Shown: piece after piece, positions 42,714-53,624 of the stretch | Layout: each line of letters starts with the position of its first letter | Position numbering within the stretch: position 1 is the first letter of the stretch | Assembly: GCA_039583875.1 (NCBI GenBank) | Contig: CM077164.1 | Span: 63,509,043-63,573,042 of the forward strand | DNA length: 64,000 bases | Source of the DNA: Platanthera guangdongensis | Lineage: Eukaryota > Streptophyta > Magnoliopsida > Asparagales > Orchidaceae | Direction: 5' to 3' | Translations under genes and position numbers: made by a program | The notes under the pieces: model-generated | Databases searched by the model: none | Told to the model about the DNA's origin: nothing | What the model saw: only the letters and a program-made list of their open reading frames with translations

Positions 42714-44608
42714 TCACATCGAGTCGGGAGAAACCGCCATCCCGGCGATTCTCACACATGTATCAAACTTCCCTCGGGTCACTACCTTGGTCAGCATGTC
42801 CGCCCCATTATCATCGGTGTGAACCTTCAGTAGCTCGAGCTCCTTCTTCTCCACAACATCACGTATCCAATGATACCGTGTGTCGATGTGTTTCGACCTC
42901 GAATGGAACATGGAGTTCTTTCCCAAGTGGATGGCACTCTGGCTGTCACACAACAACATATAACGATCCTGAGTGAAACCAAGTTCTCTAACAAACCTCT
43001 TCATCCAGAGCAACTCCTTTCCGGCCTCAGTTACAGCAATGAACTCAGCCTCTGTCGTTGACAGTGCCACACACTTCTGCAGTCTTGATGCCACGAAACT
43101 GCTCCCCCTGCAAATAACATCAGGTACCCGGACGTAGATTTTCTAGAGTCCAGATCTCCGGCCATATCAGCATCAGTATAGCCCAGAAGCTCGGGCTTAC
43201 TGCCTCCAAATCTCAAACTCAGATCTGTCGTCCCCTGCAGGTACCTCAGAATCCACTTCACCGCGCTCCAGTGTTCTTTCCCAGGGTTGGAGAGAAACCT
43301 GCTCACAATACCAATAGCATGAGCAATGTCTGGGCGCGTGCACACCATAGCATACATGAGGCTTCCCACTGCAGACGCATAAGGCACCTTCTGCATAGCC
43401 TCTTTCTCCTCTGGTGTGCTGGGGCATTGATCAGCGGTCAACTTGAAGTGAGCTGCAAGTGGCGTGCTCACCTTCTTCGCCTGATCCATAGAAAAACGTT
43501 GCAACACTTTGCGGATATACCGCTCCTGGGATAACCAAAGGAATCTGGTGCACCTGTCCCTGCGAATATGCATTCCCAGAATAGTCTTCGCGGGACCCAG
43601 ATCCTTCATCTCAAACTTCGAACTCAACTGCCGCTTCAATTCAGTAATGCACGCAGTGTTCTTCCCGATGATCAGCATGTCGTCGACAAAAAGTAGCAGA
43701 ATGACGAAGTCTTCAGGAGCACACTGCTTCACAAACACGCAGTGGTCCAGGGTGGTCTTTGTGAAGTCGATCTCCCCCATAAAAGTCTCGAACTTCCGAT
43801 ACCATTGCCGCGGGGCCTGTTTCAACCCGTACAGACTTTTCTTCAAGCGGCATACATATCCTTCTTTACCCCTGATACAGTATCCATCAGGCTGCTCCAT
43901 GTACAGCTCCTCTTCAAGATCGCCATGTAGAAAAGCGGTCTTCACGTCCATCTGCTCCACCTCCAAGTCTAGCCTCGCAGCGAGGCCTAGCACAACTCGA
44001 ATTGAGGACATTTTCACTACGGGCGAAAATATCTCATCAAAATCAATGCCCTGTCTCTGTGCAAATCCCTTTACTACCAACCTGGCTTTGTAACGAAGAG
44101 GTGTAGGAGAAGCACCCTCCTTCAACCTGAAGATCCACCTGTTCTTCAAGGCCTTCTTGCCCTTCGGCAACCGTACCAGGTCGTAGGTATGATTTGTCCG
44201 CAGCGATTGCATCTCCTCTTGCATCGCTGCCATCCAGTGGTGCCTCTCCGCGCTCTCTACTGCTTCAGAATAGCTCTCCGGCTCCCCTGCATCAGTTAGT
44301 AGAACAAACTCTGACGCAGAATATCTGGCGGGCGGATGCCTAGCTCGATCTGATCTCCTCAACATAGGCTCAGGAGCTGGTGCAGGCTCCTCTTCTACAA
44401 CCTCCTCAGCAGCTCCTGGCTCCTCAACATCATCTTCAGCACCCTGTGCTGGAACTGGCTCCACAGTCTCCTCAACGTGGTCATCACTACCAATAGGCAA
44501 CTCAGCAGAACGTGAGTCACTCCTAGACTCACCTATTTTCTCCAGATCACCTCCAGTTTGCTCCTCGCAGAACACTGCATCTCGACTCCGCACTAACTTC
44601 TTCGCCAC
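42714..44608 (-). pseudogene. C3 reverse transcriptase and RNase H
   Basis: 44608-43031 encodes a Glu/Pro-rich linker, then RT (KNRWIFRLKEGA, YKARLVVKGFAQRQGIDFDEIFSPVVKMSSIRVVL, MDVKTAFLHGDLEEELYMEQP, YGLKQAPRQWYRKF and the catalytic ILLLFVDDMLIIG) and the start of RNase H (GYTDADMAGDLDSRKSTSGYL). A frameshift near 43090 moves the rest (LQKCVALSTTEAEFIA, MLLCDSQSAIHLGKN, HIDTRYHWIRD, GADMLTKVV) into the frame 43094-42714. Confidence 0.9.
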
Positions 44609-45402
44609 CGGATCAAAGAATCTGTATCCGAGCTCACATTATGACCATAGCCCAAGAAAATGCACTTTCGGGTCTTCGATTCCAACTTCGATCGTTCGTC
44701 CTTGGGAATATGGACGAAGGCCCTGCAGCCAAAGACCCGCAAATGACCATAGGACGGGTCCTTCCCATACCAGACTCGATCCGGAACATCCTCATCCAAA
44801 GGATAGCTCGGCGAGAGGTTGATGACATGCGCTGTAGTCAAAAGAGCCTCACCCCAAAACATCTCTGACAGCTTGGACTCAGAAAGCATGCATCGCACCC
44901 TCTCCATCAATGTCTGGTTCATCCTTTCAGCAACACCATTCAGCTGTGGTGTTTTTGGGGGGTCTTCTCATGACGAATACCGTGGTCCTTGCAATACTCA
45001 TCAAATGGACCCACGTACTCTCCCCGTTGTCAGAACGGATACACAGCAGCTTCTTTCCAGATTGGCGTTCCATCTCAGCATGGAACCTTCTGAAGGTCTC
45101 AAGTACCTGGTCTTTGGTCTTCAACGGATAGACCCAAACCTTCCTCGACCAGTCATCAATAAAGGTCACAAAATACTGAGCTCCCCTTGCGTTGGGACCT
45201 TCATAGGCCCGCAGACGTCTGTGTGTACGAGCTCCAATGGCTCAGATCTCCTGGTGGACTGATGACGACGGAATGAAACCCGATTTTGCTTCCCCGCCAT
45301 ACAGTGCTCACACCTCTCCAAGTGATCGGCCGATAGGTCACTGAGTAGCTTCTTCTTCTGTAGGCAGTCCAAGCCCTTCTGGCTAATATGAGCCAGTCTC
45401 AT
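44593..45402 (-). pseudogene. C3 integrase, in three frames
   Basis: 45402-45166 carries the zinc region (MRLAHISQKGL, CEHCMAGKQNRVSF) and HTDVCGP (first D). 45169-44927 carries VTFIDDWSRKVWVY-type sequence and CIRSDNGE (second D). 44922-44593 carries the part after the catalytic E (MNQTLMERVRCMLSESKLSEMFWGEAL to RKCIFLGYGHN). The breaks lie in GGGG, GGGG/CCCCCC and GTGAG stretches. Confidence 0.87.
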
Positions 45403-46721
45403 GTGCCACAGGAAATGGATCCCTCATCTCTCACGGAGTTCGCCTGTGGATCTTCAGGCCTCCCCTCCATGTAATAAAGGCCGGACTCCCTATAGCCCTT
45501 GGCCATAACCAGCGATCCTCGAACTAGCTTCCAGAAATCACCACCAAAGACACTTACATGTCCTTCATCTCCAAGCTTCCCTACGGAAAGTAGGTTGAAA
45601 CGAATATCGGGCACGTGTCGCACGTCCCGCAAAACCAGCAACACTCCAGTGCTCGTCTTCAGATGCACGTCTCCACGTCCCAACACTTTGGACGTATTCC
45701 CGTTGCCCATTCGTAACACCCCGCATTCATGGGTGGTGTACGTGGCAAATAGCTCCCGATTGTGGGAGACATGCGCAGAAGCACCTGAATCTACAATCCA
45801 TCTCCTGTCATCACAGGAGAGCGCTGCCGTGATTTCATCACCGACAATGACAACATCGTCCTCATCACTGGAGACAACCGCAGCAGTGTGGCTCTCCTCC
45901 TTGGCCTCAATCGCCACACCCTTCTTCTGCTCATTCTTCCAGGCATAGCAAAACTTCTTGATGTGTCCCTTCTTGTGGCAGAAATGACACTCCACGTTCT
46001 GATATCGTGAACGTGACTTCCCTCTGCTCTGGCTTCTTTCCTCCTTCCGTCCTCGACTCTTGCTCCTGCCTCTCCCCCTGGATTCCGTAAACAGAACATC
46101 AGCTCGTGATGAAGAGCTTGACGTCCCTTGAGACTTCCGTCTCACCTCTTCATTCAAGATCCCACTCTTGGCAATCTCCATGGTGATAATCCCCTGGGGT
46201 GAAGAGTTGATCAGTGCAATCCTGACCATCTCCCAAGAGTCCGGAAGAGACTTCAACAGCCACAGCGCATTGACCTCATCCTCAAATGTCACCTTCATCG
46301 CCGTCAACTGATCAATGATTCCTTGGAACTCATTGACATGATCCATGATCGGTGAGCCTTCCCGGTAGCGGAACTCTCCAAGCTTTGTCAGCAAAGCCAG
46401 CTTGTTGATGCCAGTGCTCTTGGCATACAACATTTCCAGTGTTCTCCACAGCTCCTTCGCATCCGTGATGCTAGCCACGTGGTTGTAGACGTTCGGCTCC
46501 ACGAACCGTCTAATGAAACCACAGAGCTTTCGGTGCTCCACCTGCCATTTAGCCGGATCCATATCCTTCGGCATCTCTTCGAAGATAGGGGCATGCCAGC
46601 CCTTGACGTAGATGAGATCCTCCATAAGCAAGTGCCACTGATGATAATTTGCTCCATTCAACTTGACCATCTGCTCTGAAGTCGATTCCATCTTGCTAAA
46701 CCAACTGGCCGGACTGACCAC
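45399..46721 (-). pseudogene. C3 gag and protease
   Basis: An open frame of 440 codons. The likely start is ATG 46691 (MESTSEQMVKLNGANYHQW), though 46721 is also possible. The gag core (CGFIRRFVEPNVYNHVAS, AKELWRTLEMLYAK, YREGSPIMDHVNEFQGIIDQL, LLKSLPDSWEMV) is followed by an Arg/Ser-rich stretch, a CCHC knuckle (CHFCHKKGHIKKFC, about 45990) and protease RWIVDSGASAHVSHN (about 45800). The frame ends 1 nt out of register with the integrase at about 45405. Confidence 0.88.
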
Positions 46722-46892
46722 AGTTCTCTGAGCGCGACTCTCTCATGATAAGTCACTGAAGAGGATAGCCAGAGGACCAATGGTCGTAAACTACCGCACT
46801 CAATGCCAAACCTGAGAATACAATCGCCTCGTCTCGAAATCACAAAAGGTCAGCCCAGTATCGGCCCTGTTCTGACTACTGACCAGCAACCT

Positions 46893-46905
46893 GGCTCTGA
46901 TACCA
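46893..46905 (-). other. Primer binding site of C3
   Basis: TGGTATCAGAGCC on the minus strand, two bases inside the 5' LTR. It is complementary to the 3' end of plant initiator methionine tRNA. Confidence 0.9.
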
Positions 46906-46907
46906 CT

Positions 46908-47756
46908 TGTTGGGAAAAATAGCACTTTCCCGACCAGGGCACCTGTAGTGGATTTACAAGCAAGACAAATACAATCACAGTAATAATAAAGTGACACAAT
47001 AATTTTTAACGTGGAAACCCAATAGGGTAAAAACCACGGGACTATCAGCGTCCACCCTTGAAAGCCTCCACTATAAGGCGTGAAAAATCACGCACAACAA
47101 ATTACAGGGCTTTCACCACCGCCACATACACAAGGCACAATTTCCACCACCGATCCACAACGGATCACCACTACCTACACAAGGTACCAGTTCCACAATG
47201 GAATACAAAAATCTCACCTTGCTGCAAAAGCATAAATCTCTTGTTCCACAACCACACAAGGATTGACAAGAGAAAAATAAGCGAGAAAACAAGAAACCGT
47301 TACCCAACGGATTGAAAAATCCGTTCCGAATGCCGCAAAGGAGAAAGGCTACACAAAGCCCCTTCTTCTTAGAATCCGACGATGCGATCTTCGATACTCT
47401 TCTCCAAGATCTTCTCTTGATCTTCCTCCACTCAAATCTCTCTTGGAATGAATGTCTTTGGCCTTGGAATTGGCTTCCATTTATAGGCCCCAAAGAAATG
47501 TTACCTAACTCCAAAACTGGTGGTAGGTGTTACCTAACACCTAATTTGGTGGTAGGTGCTACCTAATTTGGTGGTAGATGCCACCTAACTCCGAATTGTG
47601 CTCATTTCAGCTCGTTTATGGAGCGCTGCTCGACGAACCCTGAGCCCAGGCAGCTCCAACATCGCTCCGCCTCCAAACATAAACTTGTAACATCACGAGC
47701 AACTACAAGCGTGCCCGGTGGTTTTTACCGACTCGTATGGGAACCACACCCTAACA
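46908..47756 (-). repeat. 5' LTR of C3 (849 bp)
   Basis: Nearly identical to 41856-42704 (see C3). It is followed on the right by the TSD TGTTC. Confidence 0.93.
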
Positions 47757-49129
47757 TGTTCAACTAGTACTTCTCGAAGTGCAAAATGCGCATCTCTGTC
47801 TTTGATCTTTTTATGCGATTTAGGAACTACCGAAATCATTCGGCTTCACTTGTATTCAACTCTTCAACATTTTGAGTTGGTGATGGAGTAGAAATAGTGA
47901 CATAGTCATTTTCATCCCGCTCGTCTTCGACGATCATGTTGTGCATTATAACACAAGTAGTCATGATATCGTGTAAAACATGTTTATCCCAAAAACGGGC
48001 TGACCCCTTAATTATCGCAAATCTTGATTGAAGACCTCCAAATGCCCGCTCTACATCTTTTCGGCATGCTTCTTGCATCATTGCAAAGTGTTGTTTTTTT
48101 ATCATGTGAATGAGAAATAGTCTGAAATAGTGTTAACCACTTCAGATATATTATGTCGGCTAAATAATAACCAACGTCATATTTTTTCCAAAATTTCATA
48201 ATTAGTAGGAGGCGTGGTACATTGTGCTAATTAGCAAACAAAGGAGACGATTGCAGGACATTGATATCATTGTTCGAGCCTAGTAAACAAAAATATGTGT
48301 GTCATATCCATAAGTCATAAGATGCTACTGCCTCGAGAATAATTGTTGGCCCACCGTGTCGTCCTGAATATTGTCCTGCTCATGCTGTTGGGCAGTTCTT
48401 CCACTGCCAATGCATGCAATCTAGACTTCCCAACATCCCTGGAAATCCTCGTTTTTCACCTTTCCGTAACAATCTAGCAACATCATTGGCATTGGGATAT
48501 CTCAAATATTCTTCTTTGTACACTTGTACAACTGCCCTGCAAAATCTTTTCAAACATTGAATCACGGTTGACTCACCGATTCGAATATATTCATCGCAGC
48601 TATCAGTTGTTGTTCCATATGCCAACATACGGAATGCTGCCGTAATTTTTTGTAAAGTTGACAATCCAAGCTTTCCAAGACCATCCTTTTTTTGAATGAA
48701 GGAATAAATTCTTTCGCATGCGAAATCTTCTTCGAAAATATGTTTCCCCATATGTGGGATGATCAGAGAAGTAGTCATTTCACAATCTAGTATCACCTTC
48801 AATCCTGCCCCTGTTGATTACCGCATGACCAGGTGTTGAACCTTTGTGCCTCAAAAGTTCATCTCCATGAAGTTGAGCTGCAATTTTGGCTTTGTTTGAC
48901 TCGTAAGCACAAGCCAAAATTTCCTCTTCTTGCTCCCATTCAGCTGTGTCTTCTTCGCACTGTTGAATTTGTTGAGAAAATAATTCATCATCCGAAGACG
49001 ATGAAGATCGCAAATGAGATGACCATGCACCGTAGTTCATTTTTTGTATGAGGGAAAGATAGTTAGTTAGCCGGAAGATGATAAGGGAAGTGATGATTAT
49101 ATAGGATTTTTGGATTCTCATCACTAGCA

Positions 49130-49742
49130 TTGGATTCTCTTCACCCGCATTAGATTCTCCACCAACATCGAATTCTCCACCAGCATTGGATTCTTATCAC
49201 CAGCATTGGATTCTCTTCACCCGCATTGGATTCCCCACCAGCATCGGATTCTCCACCAGCATTGGATTCTTATCACCAGCATTGGATTCTCTTCACCCGC
49301 ATTGGATTCCCCACCAGTATGGATTCTCCACCAGCATTGGATTCTTATCACTAGCATTGGATTCTCTTCACCCGCATTGGATTCCCCACCAGCATCGGAT
49401 TCTCCACCAGCATTGGATTCTTATCACCAGCATTGGATTCTCTTCACCCGCATTGGATTCTCCACCAACATCGGATTCTCCACTAGCATTGGATTCTCTT
49501 CACCCGCATTGGATTCTCTTCACCCGCATTGGATTCCCCACCAGCATTGGATTCTCCACCAACATTGGATTCTTATCACCATCATTGGATTCTCCACCAG
49601 CATTGGATTCTTATCACCATCATTGGATTCTCTTCACCCGCATTGGATTCCCCACCAGTATCGGATTCTCCACCAGCATTGGATTCTTATCACCAGCATT
49701 GGATTCTCTTCACCCGCATTGGATTCCCCACCAGCATTGGTT
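49130..49742. repeat. 18/20-bp minisatellite in the divergent promoter of the Harbinger element
   Basis: About 32 alternating units: TTGGATTCTTATCACCAGCA, TTGGATTCTCTTCACCCGCA, TTGGATTCCCCACCAGCA and TCGGATTCTCCACCAGCA. It lies between the transposase start (49040, minus) and the Myb-like gene start (49825, plus). A minus-strand TATATAAT (about 49105-49097) and a plus-strand TTCTATAAGTA (about 49741) sit at its two edges. Long plus-strand frames across it are compositional. Confidence 0.9.
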
Positions 49743-49824
49743 CTATAAGTACTATGTTATGCAAAAGAAGATCAATCACTCTTTCTCTCCTTAGTTAAGA
49801 AGAGCACTCCTTCTCTCCTTAACC

Positions 49825-51228
49825 ATGACTTCCAGTCGGGGAACATCATTCTCAGTGAAAGAAGATCAAGCACTATGTTATGCATGTCTTGAGGTCTCTG
49901 AAGACCCAGTTATGGGTAGCAATCAAAAGGAGCATAGGATGTGGGAAAGAGTATCCGTCATTTTTCACAAGACAAGACCCGCAACTTGTTTAGGACAGAG
50001 AACCCCTAAATCTCTCTCATGTCGTTGGTAATTGTTAGCAAGTAAGGCTAACAAATTTCGAGGATGTATTTGACAAATTGAGCAATGAAATCCAAGTATC
50101 TGAACTCAATATTGTAAGTATTAATTTATATTTTAAATATTATATTAAAGAATCGTTATATTATAATTATTGTTTGTTTGTTTGTTTGTAGATCAACCGG
50201 GCCAAAATTTTATATGGAGAAGATCCGAACGAGAAAAGAGGCTTCTTGTTTGATCATGTTTGGTCAATCTTGAAAAATACAGAAAAGTGGATAGTCGTTC
50301 GGGACTACAGAAGGTAACAACTCTCAGCATTTTGACATATCGCAAGCTTTTGATTCTAACTCTCCCACTCAACGGAGACGAATAGACCTAAACACATACA
50401 ACAATGAAATGAACCTTAATAGTACTGGTGATGAAGAATCTTCAGCCTCAATTTCAAATACTCGACCTACTGGAATAAAGAAAGAAAAGGAGAGAAGAAG
50501 ACAAGTTAGTGGTAAGAGTTCTGATATTGAAACTCATACTAAAGCAAATGAAGAAATCTTAGAGATTTTGAAGAGAGGACAAGAACAACGAGCAAAAGAT
50601 AGGTCTTTTATGACTGAACTCTTGAAGTTAAAGGTCGAAAATGAAAAAAAAACTAGAGCTTCAGAGTGCTAAAACATGATCATGATATTATAATGATTGA
50701 TTTGGAAAGCATAAAAGGAACTGCAGAGCGACAATATTTTCGCAGAAAAAACAAGAAATTGTGAATAAAATTGTAAAACAATCCTTGTTTAGAGGATCAT
50801 CATCACTCGAAGCAACTGGGTATGGAGGAGGCATGTATGGAGGTAGTGGTTATGGAGGAAACCACATGGAGGACCTCAGTTTGGAGGAGGTTGGCATGAG
50901 AGAAGGCCAATATGGAGGAAGCCATTATGAAGGAGACCCACATGAAGGACCTCAATTTGGAGGGTCTCAATTTGGGGGACCTCAATTTGGAGGGTCTCAA
51001 TTTGGCGGACCTCAATTTGGAGGACCTAAGTATGGAGGAAGTCAGTATCAAGAAAGTCAATATGGAGGAAGCGACTATGGAGTACCCGAGTATAGAGGGG
51101 AACAACAAGGGGGCTTACACACGGAAGTCTTAGCGAACCCGATGATGACCTCCCCGAATTTTAGAATTATTTCCAAATGTAATTTTTATTTTGAATTATG
51201 TTATGCGTGTTCTATCTTAATTATGTAA
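49825..51228 (+). pseudogene. Harbinger Myb/SANT-like accessory gene (frameshifted, with introns)
   Basis: The ATG at 49825 begins MTSSRGTSFSVKEDQALCYACLEVSEDPVMG, then RMWERVSVIFHKTRPATC and TPKSLSCRW, the trihelix/SANT-like DNA-binding start of the second Harbinger gene. The frame stops at about 50031. After an intron-like stretch (GTAAGTAT to TTTGTAG, about 50116-50190) it continues INRAKILYGEDPNEKRGFLFDHVWSILKNTEKW, then DEESSASISNTRPTGIKKEKERRRQ (50409-50672). A C-terminal frame (50761-51228) has FGGSQ/FGGPQ repeats. In this superfamily the protein assists the transposase at the terminal repeats. Confidence 0.78.
50890..51100 (+). repeat. Coding repeat, (G)GGxQFGGx tail
   Basis: A 15-bp unit (CAATTTGGAGGACCT and CAATTTGGAGGGTCT variants) repeated about 12 times encodes QFGGP/QFGGS near the C-terminus of the Myb-like gene. 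It is low-complexity and probably disordered. Confidence 0.75.
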
Positions 51229-51378
51229 TGAAATTTGAAATAAAAAAACTTTAAAATTAATATAATATAATATAATAAGATAAGAAAAAAAATATCATAA
51301 TAATATTATATTTATTTATTTATACACATTAATATATAAATATAATATAAATATTATATATATATATATATTAAAATA

Positions 51379-51494
51379 ACATGTTCTCTAAATATAGAGA
51401 ACATGGTTGGAGTTGCTCTACCCATGTTCTCTATATTTAGAGAACATGGTACAATGGAGATCTCTAAATATAGAGATCCTCATTGGAGTTGCTC
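51379..51494. repeat. Palindromic, duplicated right terminus of the Harbinger element
   Basis: ATGTTCTCTAAATATAGAGAACAT occurs as a perfect palindrome (51381-51404) and in variant form again (about 51423-51448). Each is followed by a GGAGTTGCTC terminal motif (to 51418 and to 51494). A third palindrome, ATCTCTAAATATAGAGAT, lies at about 51456-51473. Confidence 0.8.
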
Positions 51495-51497
51495 TTA

Positions 51498-51871
51498 GAC
51501 CTTACAAAAAGGCATTATTCTTTGATAATATTAGGAGGGCAAAATAGGTAAATTTGTCTCTCAGCTCTGTCACATTTATGAAAGGACGACATTATTGGCA
51601 AACATTTTTGTGCTATTGGCAGCTCATTGTTAATGTCAGATCACAAAATTCTATTCACAAACCATTGTGTTAATGACAGAACAAGAGAAAAATAAAAAAT
51701 AATAAAATCAAAAACTAGCTATTTTCAATATTCGTCATAATTTGAACAACGCAAATTTTTCAAAAATGACATACATTTGTTTGTACGTGAAAATTAATTA
51801 GTCAAAAATAATTGAATCAAAAGTGCTACATATATTGCTTCATCCGTTGACCAACTTCTAAATCCTTAAAA
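51498..51871. other. No gene recognised; AT-rich
   Basis: AT-rich flank between the Harbinger TSD and the solo LTR. The stretch 51540-51600 resembles 53230-53340 (CTCAGCTCTGTCACATTTATGAAA versus CTCAACTTTATCACATTTATGAAA). Confidence 0.45.
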
Positions 51872-51876
51872 AACTC

Positions 51877-52640
51877 TGTTGCGGACTAATTCGGCGTCCT
51901 GGTCGGACCGGACTAAACTGGACCGTCTTAGCTCTCGGGACGGTCAAGCGCGCACACAATCAATGAAAGGAGCAAGTTGACGCAAGAGGTTTTAACGTGA
52001 AAAAACTCATCAACTAGGTTAAAAATCACGTGACCGGAACTGTGTCAGTCAAAGTCCACTATCAGGTTGCAGCTACAACGCGTTCAGAGAATCGAGGGCG
52101 ACATGCCGGTCTTCGTTACAACTTGGAGGTGAGAGAGAATTTTTGACTCGCAACGGGCAACAGGCTGCGTCGAAGAAGTATTGGATGCTAACTTGGGGGA
52201 TGATGCCCTTGAACATTGGCGGTGGTCGTCTTCTTCCCTCCTTCGTGCACTTGGGGACTTGGCTAGTAGGCGACTTGGAGATGACCCGAGGGAGGAGTTC
52301 GACAGATCTCTGACCATAGGAAGAAGAAGATTCCGGAGCAAAAATGTGTGAAATGAGGAGCTTTGTGACTCCTTTTATAGCCTCCGGGAGGTGGTTATGC
52401 CCCCCCCCCCCCCCAACTTGGTGGTTTAGTGGATGATTACCTGTAGATCGGATGGCGACGGATGCTCAGTAACGATCGGACGGTGACCAACCTGCAAGCG
52501 GCGGCAGGAGGTAGCGGCGGTCGTTGGGGGCAGCGGCCGACGGGCGGCGGCGGCGGCGGGCGGCGGTAGTTGTTGAGTGGGAGGTCACCATGATCTCTCC
52601 TATTGTGGTGGAGACCATGGGGGAGTGGGTTGACTAGTCA
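51877..52640 (-). repeat. Probable solo LTR (764 bp) with TSD AACTC
   Basis: Plus-strand ends TGTTGCGG...GACTAGTCA give TG...CA ends on either strand. AACTC flanks both sides (51872-51876 and 52641-52645). A minus-strand TATA-like CTATAAAAGG (about 52370) and the block TTTTAACGTGAAAAAACTCATCAACTAGG, similar in layout to the C3 LTR, indicate minus orientation. An 18/19 inverted repeat (around ATGATCTCTCCTATTGTGG and its partner near 52655) crosses the right border, which weakens the boundary. It contains a 15-base C run (52400-52414). Confidence 0.5.
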
Positions 52641-52645
52641 AACTC

Positions 52646-53520
52646 ATGATTTCCACAATAGGAGTGATCATGGGGGAGATGGTTAAGTGCACACCCAAAC
52701 CTATAAATGAGGCTTCATTTCCATCAAACCCTAAAAAATCCAACCCTAAAATTGGAGGAAGAGCTGAACAAAAAAGACGGAATGGAAAAAAACCCTAAAA
52801 CAGAATGGAAACTCCCAAAATCTAAAAGATGAAGTAAAAAAAATAGGATTCGGAATTGCAAACCGTACCAATGATAGGTGAGGGTGGAATTGCCGGAGGT
52901 GATTCACTGTGGGGGGCGTCAGGGCTCACATGAAGAACGTCTGTGGATCTTGTAAGGGGATGTGGCGACAAATTGGAGCGGGACAGCGGCGGCGAACTGG
53001 TGCGGGAGGGAGGAATGCGATCAGCGCAGGGAGGACGACGCGTGTATCAGGTTCGGGAGGTGATTCTGTGGCGAAGCTTTTAGGATTGAACTGTTTTTAG
53101 GTTTTAAAAAAAATAGAAAGAAAATCCGGATTTTAAAATAGTTTGAGTTTGTCAAATCCTGTTGAGATTTGTCATTAAAATTATCTTTTATGAAATCAGG
53201 CCTAAAAGGCTAAAAGTATTGTTTTATGAATTTTTGTTCCTCAACTTTATCACATTTATGAAATCTCTCCCAAAATTTTTGTTTTTTTTGTTTCTTAACT
53301 CATTATCTTTATGAAATTAGTTCTAATATTTTTTTTTAATCTTATGAGAAAATAGTCAAATTGATTAAACATAAGACATTAAAAAAAGGACGATTAATAT
53401 ACGCACATCTGATTTGGCTAATCGCAGCCCATAAATTATGTTTTAAAAATAAAATTAAGAAACCCTACCTCCTTATAATCGCAGCCCCTTCCCCAATCCC
53501 TTGAGTCTCTTCTGCCGCCT
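52646..53520. other. No gene recognised
   Basis: TATA-like CCTATAAATGAGG near 52706 with AACCCTAA words after it. A short frame (52909-53100) rich in Gly/Arg follows, then AT-rich sequence. Nothing can be named. Confidence 0.45.
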
Positions 53521-53619
53521 CGCCGGAGCCCGCCGCATCGCCGGAGCCCGCCGCATCGCCGGAGCCCGCCGCATCGCCGGAGCCCGCCGCATCGCCGGAG
53601 CCCGCCGCCTCGCCGGAGC
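53521..53619. repeat. 18-bp GC-rich minisatellite, about 5.5 units
   Basis: CGCCGGAGCCCGCCGCAT repeats at 53521, 53539, 53557, 53575 and 53593. It joins the TFIIS-N fragment on its right. Confidence 0.88.
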
Positions 53620-53624
53620 AGGTT

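Larger units (their letters stand above)
41856..47756 (-). mobile_element. Ty1/copia retrotransposon C3, complete, young, inserted in the Harbinger transposase
   Basis: Two 849-bp LTRs (41856-42704 and 46908-47756) and a perfect 5-bp TSD, TGTTC (41851-41855 and 47757-47761). By eye the LTRs differ at only three sites: AAAAT/AAAAAT near 42029, T/C near 42061 and GG/G near 42617. A perfect initiator-Met primer site (TGGTATCAGAGCC, minus, 46905-46893) and a purine tract (GAAGGGGAGTT, 42715-42705) flank the LTRs. Coding order is gag-PR-IN-RT-RH, typical of copia. Despite near-identical LTRs the coding region has about five frameshifts. Confidence 0.95.
41818..49040 (-). pseudogene. Harbinger transposase, split by copia C3 and frameshifted
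   Basis: It starts at ATG 49040 (MNYGAWSSHLRSSSSSDDE), runs to 47762, and after C3 continues at 41855-41818. The segment 49040-48790 encodes an acidic N-terminus and HAVINRGRIEGD. 48780-48670 gives NDYFSDHPTYGE and YFRRRFRMRKNLFL. 48700-48380 encodes KKDGLGKLGLSTLQKITAAFRMLAYG and FPGMLGSLDCMHW (first catalytic D). 48300-48240 encodes GSNNDINVLQ (second D), and 48080-47900 encodes CRKDVERAFGGLQSRFAII (E) and IMTTCVIMHNMIVEDERD. Stops at 48780, 48370 and elsewhere and a missing segment near 48700 make it non-functional. The last codons (LREVLVE, then HLWERRDKEPM) are interrupted exactly by C3. Confidence 0.85.
41409..51494. mobile_element. PIF/Harbinger DNA transposon (original length about 4.2 kb), host of copia C3
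   Basis: Terminal inverted repeats GAGCAACTCCAAC (41409-) and GGAGTTGCTC (to 51494) are each flanked by TTA (41406-41408 and 51495-51497), the 3-bp TSD of this superfamily. Inside are a minus-strand Harbinger transposase and a plus-strand Myb/SANT-like gene, in divergent arrangement around a minisatellite. Removing the 5901-bp copia insert and its 5-bp TSD leaves about 4180 bp. Both genes carry frameshifts, so the copy looks inactive. A second TIR-like GGTTGGAGTTGCTC at 51405-51418 suggests a duplicated terminus. Confidence 0.88.

Noticed and set aside
49186..49794. 202-codon repetitive protein (DSYHQHWILFTRIG...)
   Set aside because: The frame arises from a minisatellite in the divergent promoter; two other plus-strand frames are open too, and no family shares it.
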